Of a stretch of 64,000 nt of DNA, positions 53,025-63,200 are shown piece after piece. The translations under genes were made by a program, and so were the position numbers. The notes beneath the pieces were generated by a model, which saw nothing but the letters and a program-made list of their open reading frames with translations, ran no database searches and was not told the DNA's origin. Position 1 is the first letter of the stretch, and each line of letters starts with the position of its first letter. The stretch comes from Lycocorax pyrrhopterus obiensis (taxonomy: Eukaryota; Chordata; Aves; Passeriformes; Paradisaeidae): assembly GCA_014706295.1 (NCBI GenBank), contig JACSVZ010000039.1, forward strand, positions 2,604,001 through 2,668,000. Direction: 5' to 3'.

Positions 53025-53054
53025 CTTTTGTGGGAGAGTTAAAATTCTCTTGCT
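53025..53054 (-). CDS. RIMS1: Candidate RIMS1 cassette microexon (30 nt, inferred)
   Basis: On the minus strand a 30-nt segment is bounded by ...ttcattgaag and CAAAAG|gtaaat. A pyrimidine tract (atttctttttctgtttcc and following bases, minus-strand sense of about 53075-53100) lies 20-45 nt upstream, a TGC lies 17-19 nt upstream, and a GCATG lies about 105 nt downstream. Exon B ends with one base of a codon and exon C begins with two; inserting these 30 nt keeps frame and gives EQENFNSPTK between SIEQ and ASLVV. A start two bases further on (28 nt) would break frame. Family knowledge: short frame-preserving neuronal microexons often have an upstream pyrimidine tract and UGC element. I do not recognise this peptide from any RIM isoform I can recall, so this is an inference from splice-site architecture. 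Confidence 0.5.
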
Positions 53055-54115
53055 CTTCAATGAATTAAATGCACGGAATGATGGAAACAGAAAAAGAAAT
53101 CAGCAAATTTAAAGTTAGATAAAGAAATGTGTTACACGTGACAATGGCATGTACAGTAGGCAGTACTCCAGCATATGTAAAAGTAATGTAGAAAATTAAA
53201 GTGATAAACCATGACAAATAATAAAGCCTATGACTTTTTCTTTAAAATTAACAAGAACAATGATGTTACAGAGAACCAGATTGTGGAGTCTTTAAGTATT
53301 CTGCTAGAGAAGTATCATGATATCCAAATTTATGAATGACATAAAAATCTTAAAATTGTTTTAAATATCACTCTTTTGAACCACACAGCACTTTTTTAGA
53401 TTCTGAAGCCGCTTCTGCAATAATGAGTGTTACAAATTTATTTTCTATTAACTGAAATCTATAATACTCAATAATGACTGGACTATTAAAAATCCATTTT
53501 TAAGGAAAACATAAAAGATTATGAGGCTTGAAATCATTTGCAAAAGTTAGCAGTGCTAAGAAGAATACTCTCCAGCGTGAGTAAAGATTCCACAAGCTGC
53601 CTCAAAATATGCAGTGGCACCTAATAATTTAAAAATAAAACCAGAAATATGGAGACAAAACAAACAACACTGATAGACTGAAATCTAAAACTGAAATGAC
53701 TTATTCTTTTTCTTCCGCCACTCAATTTTTATACCAATAGATTTGAAAAAAACTTTTGACTGAAAGGTTTTGCTCTTTTACCATTACCACAGCCATACTC
53801 TCACTGCAATGACATTTCAATGATCAAGTACACATACACAGAACTGTTTTCACTAGCACTTCTTTTTTTTAGGATCTTAAGTCAGTTAAATATAAAAAGA
53901 TACTTGCAACTCAATGTATTATTTGACAACATACTGATTTTCTGTACAGAATTCCAATTCTAATTTGTTGAGAAAAAAATACTGGACACCAAAACCCTTT
54001 GTTCCTCTGTGACGTGACTACCATTGTACAAACATCACACACATGAACTTTATACATGTAATCCCCATTCAGCCCCAGCAGAGTCTTTATGTAGTTTTCC
54101 TTCATGCAACAGCAG

Positions 54116-54134
54116 CACACACACACACACACAC
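54116..54134. repeat. (CA)n microsatellite
   Basis: An uninterrupted CA run ending in cgtgcgc. Confidence 0.95.
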
Positions 54135-57100
54135 GTGCGCTTCACCTTCCACACAAGCACTGTACAAAACTTGTGCAGCTTTTTCCAACATGAGCTACGA
54201 TACAGCACTACCCAATGCTGGACGCACGTTTGCTTTGCTCAGTGTCACCACATGAGCCCTGCTGCTGTAACCAGATGCCACTGGAAACACACAACACCAC
54301 ACTGCTTCAGTCAGGTTTACAGATGCTCTTTACACGGAAACAGATTGCTGTTATCACAAACCTTACTCTCATTATATGACTTCTGAAATAGGAAACTACA
54401 TTGTCAAAGCTATGAAAAAGAAACCATGCTGTGAAGACCCAAATAGAGGCAGATAGAGGGAGTAAGACCTGTTTTGCATGAATTAGCCCAGAAAGATTGT
54501 TTCTATCTACAGTCATTGCACACTTATATTGCTGGTTCATAAACTTCAATAGTACTTTTTTTTTTTGTCATTTACTTGCTAGATTACCTAATATAATCCC
54601 TACTAACATCTGCTGGTGTATTCACTTCCTTGATCAATACATCAGTCAACCATTATGCAAAAGTGTAGAAACCCACCCTCAAAAGCAAGAATTCCTGTGA
54701 TGTTTGATAGCTGCAATGACAGAGGACAGACTGAGTAGAGATCACAGAGGTATCCTTTATACAAAAGTGTAATTTAAAAACCATGCAACTACATCACAAA
54801 GTTCTTTTAGAAACATCTGAAAAGCAAAGTCAATGCAGAATCCCCAACCCTCTTAACAACTTGCACAGTTCCACTCAAACATAATGAAAATAAAAAAACA
54901 GTGAGGCAAATCTCTTACAGCCCAGCACAGAATGACATATTGAGAATACACCATTGTCCTTACCATGGCTTAGAATTTCACTGCTTTAGTCACTGAGCCA
55001 AAACATCTTCATAGCATAGGTCCTTTTATAAAATCATCCATAATACAAAAAAAAAAAATCAAAACCAGTTCTTTAGTAGCACAAGTTAGGGAAATTACTA
55101 TTAAATTTTAATGTCTTGAAAGCACACACAGACACACCTATACAGGACTAACTTTCAGTACTGAAACATCTCAACATCTTTCAATACAACAGCACCTCAA
55201 TGTGTCTTGCACTCTAAGAAATACTGCTGACAGGGCTGCAAAGGAAATAAGTACAACTATGTCTTCCTTGAATATGACTGTAATAAAAATAAAAATCACA
55301 TTGCCTAAAAATTACAGAAGCCTACGGTCTTAACTGCAACCACTTTTTAATGTCTGCATGCTCTCGAATTGCTATTATTTAGTTAAAATTGTCTCAAGTG
55401 AAAATAACTGTGCCTCTCCTCCACTCTGAAGCTACACAAAGTTGCTCTCCCCTTCAGAACATAATCACCAAGAAGCCTGTTCTTTTTTAGCATTTTTTTT
55501 GCCAGTGTGAATTATAACGCTGTTTTAAGGTTTTAGTTCTTAAACTTGACCTTTTCCTCTACATTTAAGGTTGTTTCTCCATTCCTGATGTGTAGTACCA
55601 ACTCTATTTCTGCAATGGAATAAGGATCACTACTTTGGTCTTCTCTGTAACAATTATCTCTGTGAGATTTTTTTTTTTTAAAGAAAGTATGTCTATTATT
55701 CAGGACCTTGTAAAACGACCTTATTTTCTCATAAGTTGAATTTTTATAATTCTCAGACTGCCAACTAGAGTAGTTAGTAAGACAGCATCATTTGTTAGAG
55801 ACAAGGAAACAACCTTTTTTTAGTTCTAAACTTGACAACAAAATGGAATGTCTCAAATACAACCTCAGTCAAGCCTTATTAGTATGGATATGATCACTTA
55901 CAATTGATAGCCAAAGATTAAAGATTAGTAGTCGAAATATCACTCTGTTTCTCTACGTGAAAACTGCTACTGGTCTCTTGCTCCTTCATTAACTCTCAAT
56001 TGTTCCATAATGAGAATTTTAAATAGTAATAAACTTGCTTCACTAGATTATTCTATGTCTCCTGAATATGATAAAGAGCAAATAAGAAGCCCGTTCTTGA
56101 TATACAAATATGCAATCTTTTTGCAGCAATCACTATGCCTTGTATAACAGACTTAAATGCATATATGTACACATTCGGACTCATAGATGTATATATTTCG
56201 ATGAGTATTTGACCCTCATGAAACAACAGGATTTTTATGGAACGTAAAGGAGTACTTTCCTATAAAAATGATACCTTATGGCACATCATACAGGTTTTCC
56301 TTGAAACACAAGATGTCAAGATGACCATCAAAATATAGGAGGAAAATGCATTTTGAAATATTTCTGATGATATCGCCTGTATCTATGATGACTGTGAATT
56401 TAAACCATTAAGGACACACTCCATTTCCAAGCACAATTAATGCAAATCTTTTACAGAACTCAGTATGTTTTGGGTTCAATACTACATTGAGGTCAGATCC
56501 CTTCCGGTCACTACATTTGACCCTGGTACTCATTTGAGAGGGATTATAGAGGTGAAACTAATATTAAAATTTGGTAATGTAAATCAGAGCAAGTACTGTG
56601 GTCTTATGGCCTTACTGAATTTAATTTCTTGCAGCAGTATTAAGTTACACATACTAGCATACGTATTTCAACAGATACTGACAAAATTGTTTAAACATGT
56701 ATTATAAAACCTATTCAACTTAGTACTCCTCTGCAAATATGTTCTGAGCCTGAACAGAGCATTAAGTGTGGGTAAAATAAGAAAACCTCCCTTTCAGAAG
56801 CAAAGTCAGTCACTCAGATGAAACCAAAGTACTGTGTAGAGAAGGAAATCTCTTTAACCACGGATTCCAGGTGCTGTAGTACAGCCACAGTGACACAGGC
56901 GGCACGATTTTCAGCAACACAGCAAACCACGTCGCATCCTATTTGCACATTTTATATATAAGGCGCAAGCATATTAAGCACAAGTGTAAACAAGAGTTCA
57001 CTGAAACGGCATCACTTTACAAGTGTTCACAGTATCAACAACTTTATAAACCTAGAGTAGCTTTGGCCTTCTACTCAACTTAATTTTTTCTTTCCTCTTC

Positions 57101-58536
57101 TGTACACATCCCATCTCTACTCATTTTCACGGTAAGTTCTACACTCATTTCCAACGCCTTCAACAAAACATAAACTCGTATTTTATTCTCACACACCAGT
57201 TACCAAGACCAGCAGAAAGATGACATATGAATGTGCAAAGGAAAGCCAAATTAAAATTAAATTAAAAGCTGATTCATGATTATATATTGTACCAAGTTCT
57301 GAAATTGAAGTAGAAACATGGAAGGAAGTTGAAATTCTTTACTTATTACATTTCTCTATAAAGCCCCCAACTTGCTAATATGCACAAATAGAAACTCTGA
57401 ATGTACTTTGTAACTAGTTTATAATTCAAGCAGTACTAGATTCACTACAAAATGAGAGGACCTGATTAGAAAGTTTAAAGTTAATAAAAGCCACCTGTAT
57501 CAGTATATTAGTCATTCAATATAAAAACATTTATACAACAAGAGTACATTTTATACGTGCTTACTGAGGGGTTTGTATACCATCACAGCTCAAAGCCTTA
57601 ACATTAATGCAAACTGATTGCAGATTAACACAAGCCATCATACACGAAAACCTCGTTGGTAATCTGTCATGATAAGGTGGTCATGGTCAGCAACTTTACC
57701 TGTTCAAGAATGTGAACTGCTAACAGTTCTGTCATGCACTACAATATTTCATCATTATAAGCACTTCTTTAATTTCCACAAAGAAAACCTTGTACTATGT
57801 GGCAATCTCAGTTGTTGCTTGTAGTCAATGCAAAAACAGGTATTTTTAAACACAGAAGAAAACATGAATGTACAAATACTATCCATTGTGCCACTTCATT
57901 TTACCGTAACAACCCATTCTCTGTATGCAGTGTATTGCTAGAAAAGGAAACAGTAATGTACATCCTTATTTGATGTTGTAAGAAACATCTTCCATAACCA
58001 TTGTCTTTTTCAGAAAAGAGCAGCACTCTTTGCCTGATCAGTTTACTCTTAAGTAAAGTTAAGGGCTGGTGACCCGTGCTCTCACATTTCCCACGGTAAT
58101 TATTTTCATTCTTTACTCACTGAACTATGAACTCCAGAAGAAAAACAGATCTATGACATTTATTATTAATCTATGTTAATAATGCACAACAATAAACCAC
58201 AAAATAAAAAATTAGTAAGACTGTCAAAATCTTTGACCCTGTTTTGTTTTTGTTTTTTTTTACTGATAACATACTAGATGTGTTGGAAACTACCATGACT
58301 CTAACAGAAATTTTAAACATAAAAGGGTGCTAGAAAATTAAGGCGATTAAACCACATATAATAACCCACCAGTCAAACTTCACCGGATTTCCCGAACTAC
58401 AAAGTTGCTTTCATTCTTTTCTATTGCTTTACTGGCAGAATTAGAGCATTGGACATGAAGTTATGCAAGAAGACTTAGAGTAAAGAAAGGTAAGAAATCA
58501 AAGAGTTTGAGCTATCACAAGCTCATTATTTGATAC

Positions 58537-58649
58537 CTTGCTCTATACTGCCACTTCTTACTGGAACTTGCGGGAGCTGTCTTCCCCTACGACTGCTGAA
58601 GGAGGTGTCTGCAGGAGGAGACTGCGTGGGACTCCCTTGTTGATGTGTT
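58537..58649 (-). CDS. RIMS1: RIMS1 exon B, carries RIM-BP SH3 ligand (113 bp)
   Basis: The acceptor is tttcatttgcag and the donor GAGCAAG|gtatca. The first base completes the Arg codon begun in exon A, 37 codons follow, and one base (G) is carried on. The peptide runs THQQGSPTQSPPADTSFSS, then RRGRQLPQVPVRSGSIEQ. Seen: RQLPQVP at 58562-58582 fits the RxLPxxP consensus. Known of the family: this motif in RIMs, and its counterpart in Cav2 channels, binds SH3 domains of RIM-binding proteins, which links RIM to presynaptic Ca2+ channels. The intron to exon A is only 1.4 kb, the shortest here. The exon matches RIM1 nearly residue for residue as I remember it. Length modulo 3 is 2, so skipping it alone would shift frame. 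Confidence 0.93.
58562..58582 (-). other. RxLPxxP SH3-binding motif (RQLPQVP)
   Basis: Seven codons inside exon B give R-Q-L-P-Q-V-P. RIM-binding proteins recognise RxLPxxP with their SH3 domains in RIMs and in Cav channels, so this is the probable RIM-BP docking site. The motif itself is read directly; the binding is from family knowledge. Confidence 0.85.
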
Positions 58650-58871
58650 CTGCAAATGAAATTCAGATAAAAGCAAAATAAGGCAAATGAAGAGACATTT
58701 TACATCCTGAATTTTAAATACAATTTAAGTTGCAGGTACTGAAGATGGGTTTGAAAAAGTTTGCATTTGGTCTACGATATATGCACATACTCAGGTCTAG
58801 ATACCTAGTCAATTTATAAGGCCTCACATTTAATTTCTCTAACTACCTTCAACGATGGAGAAATTACTTCC

Positions 58872-58954
58872 TTTTGTTTGTTTGTTTGTTTGTTTGTTTA
58901 ATTTATTTGTGGGTTTGTTTGGGTTTGTTTTTTTTGTCATTTTGGGGTTTTTTT
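58872..58954. repeat. (TTTG)n low-complexity tract
   Basis: Seven or more TTTG units decay into a GGGTTTG and poly-T stretch. It lies in the short intron between exons A and B, about 220-300 bp upstream of exon B in transcript order. Confidence 0.9.
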
Positions 58955-59233
58955 GATAAAGTAATAGTGAAAAACCATTGAACGAAAAGCTGTTTTTTAA
59001 GAACCATTTATGATTATGACTCACAATTTATATGCATTCTCCTGCACTGGTACAAGGACAATATAAATTGCCACTTTTATGTTTTATTAAATTTAGTATT
59101 CCCTTTGTGCTGATGCAATAATTGCACAAGGCCACACAGAATTGGACAGGGACAGCAGGCATCTATTCCCACAGGATAGCCTGTGGTTTTTCCCAGAACT
59201 CAAAGAAGGAAAAAGACCTTTAACCTTTGTATT

Positions 59234-59258
59234 GGGGTGGGGGAAGGGAGGGTGGGGG
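59234..59258 (+). other. G-quadruplex motif
   Basis: Five G runs of 4, 5, 3, 3 and 5 bases are separated by loops of 1-2 bases, an almost ideal G4 pattern, followed at once by a (TG)n run. The G-rich strand is the template strand for RIMS1, so the pre-mRNA copy is C-rich. Confidence 0.8.
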
Positions 59259-60057
59259 TGTGTGTGTGCAAGTATCTGTGTGTGCATGCAAAACATGCAC
59301 AAGACTTTTAATATTCATATCTAAGTAAATATCCTAAACCACTTTGGCTGAATTCTAGCTAGCACTGCTTCAGAACGTCTTGGCTACTTGATGTCTTATT
59401 CACAGATACAGTTTTGGAGTGTAACACATCAAACACCTTCGGAACCCTAACATTTAAAATAAGTATGGGCACCTATAATAACTGTGGGGGAAAGGTTTAA
59501 GACAGTAAAACAAAGATGAGAAGCAGGAGATCGCTGAGGAGAGCTTACTGTGAAATGCCCTTGCCAGTTACAGTAAAGTCACACTCACTGTAGTGACTAA
59601 CCACTGTTTATCAAGTCACAAGTAGATAATTTGTCATTTAAAGTAGCACATTTGTGCAAGTTCAGAATACTTTTGGCTTTCACTAGGTAGATCAGCTGAC
59701 TTTCTGTTAGCCTGTAAGATCAGAGTTAGATGTGTGAACATGTGATTTTCTGCACAGTGTTTAAGAAAAATACTTTGATAATTTTCATATGGATACAAAC
59801 AAAACACAACAATGGAAGGACGAGACACAGCCAGTCTTTTAATTTGCATAACTATTTAAGTTCATCAGCAAGAAGTACCATCTGGATGGTGAAGATAGAT
59901 GGCATAAAGGATATGGGATAAGTATAAATACCATGAAGAGAGAATAATCTACAGTGCCAGAATGAGTGAACGTGCCATGTATGCTCAGAGAAGTACCACA
60001 CCACACTGAAACCTTGGAGGAAGAACATGAAAGCTATGCTGGACACATAATAGCAAC

Positions 60058-60240
60058 CTTGTCAGAAGTGGAGAAGGTGGCGCCGAGCCTCCGGATGCTA
60101 GGTGATGTACAGGGCATAAGGGTCTGACACTAGCCTGCTCACTCGACCTGGAGCGAGCGTGGTGTTTTCCCCTAATGACTGGCTGCTCAGTCGTTCGTGG
60201 GGGTGGAAGTCCCCTTCTAGAAAGACATGGTAGCAGACCC
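60058..60240 (-). CDS. RIMS1: RIMS1 exon A, inter-C2 linker (183 bp)
   Basis: On the minus strand an acceptor (gatgttttag) precedes the exon and the donor reads ACAAG|gttgct. One base completes the previous codon, 60 full codons follow, and two bases (AG) are carried over, so the exon is symmetric and could be skipped without shifting frame. The peptide starts GLLPCLSRRG, continues PRTTEQPVIRGKHHARSRSS, and ends GGSAPPSPLLT plus a split Arg. It matches the RIM1 segment I recall between the C2A-proximal linker and the SH3-ligand exon. It is Arg/Ser- and Pro-rich, with no folded domain expected. It is GC-richer than its surroundings. The donor departs strongly from GTAAGT, unlike the other exons, so alternative use is plausible. 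An overlapping 113-codon frame on the same strand is only a shadow. Confidence 0.9.
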
Positions 60241-63200
60241 CTAAAACATCAGGGCCAAAAAGAAACTGTTCAGTTGTTAGCTCCAGGCACACCTTCCCAA
60301 TGCCCCCCTCCATCAAAGAACATTGCAAATCCTGGCTGCAGGACCAGAGTTGAGGTTTCAGACAAAAGTTGTTAATTCTGAATGCAAATCCATTTTCAAA
60401 ATGACAAAGTGCAGAACACTCACCACTGCAGATACACACGACCCTAACTGTGGAACTGTGGAGCTGCAGTGCTTACAGTGGACAGTTGGCCAAAAACTCT
60501 AGCTGCACCCTAAACACAGCAAACACAAACTACAACACATACAACCAAAGGACTAGCACAGAGTAGGCTATGAATACGTGGGTTTACCACAAAGCATTTC
60601 TGTTTCTAAAACATACCTTTTATCTTTATTAAAAATATTAACTGCATTTCAGTTAGTGACCTAAAAAAGGACAATATGGAACCACATCTGTGATTCTCTT
60701 AGTTTCCTTTACAGTTTGAAATAAAAAATCTATTCACGTACTTGTAAGTACTAAAACAGAAATATAGTTCCAAAGGAACTCTAATGAAAGTATAACTAAT
60801 TATGCAGTTAAATGATTAATCATGTTAGTATAATAAAGCATAATTATTACTAGTTCAATAACTGCATACACTACAAGTATAAGATAACCTGAAACATTTC
60901 AAGTTTTTAGAGTGCCAAAATGTTCTAACTGTGCCTTTTTACTCTTCTTTGGCTTTCCAACATGGCAGCCTTTTGTGAATGGTACTACTGTACCATAAAT
61001 TATATCAAAAATTTCAATTCTTGCGCCATCATTTCATCATGGGGTGGTTTTGTTTGTTGTTTTTGGCTTGGGTTTTTTTGGGGGGTTTTTTGGGGTTTTT
61101 TTTTTTTAAATTTCTGCAGACTTCTCTCCCTTCACACCCCCAGCACAACTTCCCCACAAGATACAGTCAAGGTATCCAAGGAACTGCCTGGTTCATATGA
61201 CTATCATACACTAAGAAGTAATCCTAAAAAAGCCCCTGTATATGAAATAACACAAGGATGCCTACCAAGGATAACAAATAGGTTTGGATTCAAAACCATT
61301 TCATCAGTAACAGTTCCTGTGGAAGAACAGTCACAATGCAAAAATTCAAGATTCTCTTGCTTGAGCTTGTATTCTCTCTCTTAAATCCTAACATTTCTTG
61401 AGCTTAACTCCTGGCTTGCCCTAGTGATAACCATAGCATTCTTGCAGATACTGAATTTCCTGATTCTGAAACATGCTCACAATAACAAAGACGACCTGAC
61501 TTCTGAAAATGTCTGTTTCTCCATGCTGACTGCAAAAGTAATCCATGCCAACTATTGCACATAACCAGGTTTTGAGCATCTATCAGATGTCTAAACATCA
61601 TAACATCCTTAAGGTAAATATGGACCTCACTCTGTGCCAGAAAGTTCTTGTTTGTTTTTACTATGGATAAATACTTCAACCCAACAAAGTCATAATGTTC
61701 TCTGTTCTGATTTTTTTCCTTTTAGAAGCTAAATATCCAGGAATTTATCTGAGAGCCCAGTGAAACACGAGAAGTCTGTCCTGCCATTACGGAACAGGAC
61801 AGGACTCACATGCAACTCAGAAACTTATCTCCTTCTCCAGTAATACTCTTTTTACAGACATGTCCCCTTCCAAGAGAAAGACAGAGGATCTGCTTAACTC
61901 AAATGAAGACAAATCAGGCTTAAGATTTGTGTTAGCTGGGGTATTACAATGAGATGAATATGCTTCTTGGGGTGCAAATGAAGAGATAAAAGGCAATTGA
62001 AGAATAACTAGAATGGAATTAAGGAATTGCTGTCCTAGGAGAAAGATCTGTTGCTTGCAGGAAGAAGCCTGCAAATGGCTGATCAGGAGAATGAGGCAAA
62101 AAGAAACAAGGAACAAGTATGGAAGACAAAAGCTAGCGAGAAAATGAGACAGAAGTGAGATAAGAAGTAGAGAGAGAAGAGGAATCTGGGAAAAAAATGA
62201 TACCCGATGAGCAGTGAGACTGCAATGAGCATGTACATGTGTATCTCATTTCCTGGTTTCTCACAGAGGAAGGTGACACTGCAAGCAGCAAACCTATTAA
62301 TTCATCTGGCAGTGGGCTACCGGGGAATCCTACAGCTTCCAGCTCTGCCAGCACACAAGAAAACTCAAATTCCTTTCCCTTCAGACTGAAGCCTCAGTAG
62401 CATTCTGCCACCTAAGAAACTACAAAGAAAAACTAAGAATAAGAGAGGGTCACCAATTCAGCTCACCCCTGGCATAGTGTCCTATGCCAAATATAGACAG
62501 TACAGTTAAAGACTGTACGTATCCTAAAATACAACAGGTAATGTTACATCTGGCATTTCTAAGGTGATCAGTTAGGGCTGAAAGAAAACATTTTAGGATT
62601 GGGATGAACCAATTTTTGCTCAGTCATACAAGAACAGAAAATTATTTTTGTGTAAGCAATTTTACTCCTTCAGAACAGTTTACTGAATCCTATCTAGAAG
62701 GCTTATCTCATTGAATTAAGAGAAGTTTTAGGGTTTATAAACTATCCTGAAAATGCTGGCTTTTTCCCTTTTATGTATATTTCCTAAGACATCACAATAC
62801 ATAGAAAACTTAATCTTACGTAGCATGTTGAAATGCTTTATAGAGAAGCTGACAGCATGCTGATAGATTATTTCAGCAATCTGCTTAACTAATAGTAGAA
62901 TTTGCAAATGGCAAAATAAAGACCAATTGTAAGACAAAAATGAATATTTGAAGAAATAGTCTCAAGGGAAAATTTAACGGGAAAATTCACTGCCTGTCCT
63001 ATTACCAAAACTTTCTGGCACTAGTGCAATATTACATCTATGATGGAATACTGAACTACAGCATTCAGACTTATTTAGACATTTTTGTCTCACATCTAAT
63101 ACTAGTGAATCATTTTATGGAAACAGAAGCCTCCAGCATGTGCCATGGAGATGTAAAGAGAAGCAGTACAATTCATGTTTCCCTATGCTCTTGTTCACTG

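Larger units (their letters stand above)
44745..58536 (-). other. RIMS1 intron between exons B and C (13.8 kb)
   Basis: It holds the candidate 30-nt microexon at 53025-53054, a decayed avian LTR at 48128-48425, an (AC)n microsatellite at 54116-54134, a 10-bp-arm hairpin at 46354-46375, and scattered A/T runs. The remainder is AT-rich unique sequence with no supported gene. Confidence 0.8.
58650..60057 (-). other. RIMS1 intron between exons A and B (1,408 bp)
   Basis: This is the shortest intron in the window. It contains a (TTTG)n tract at 58872-58954 and a dense G-run motif at 59234-59258 followed by a short (TG)n. No additional exon was recognised. Confidence 0.85.

Noticed and set aside
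54024..54386. 120-codon plus-strand open frame rich in His/Thr
   Set aside because: It is produced partly by the (CA)n microsatellite.
60098..60439. 113-codon minus-strand open frame over exon A
   Set aside because: Wrong frame; the RIM1 frame of exon A, with its acceptor and donor, explains this sequence.
60962..61384. 140-codon plus-strand open frame, longest in its area
   Set aside because: It runs through the T/G low-complexity tract, which removes stops; the Phe/Gly/Trp run is an artefact.
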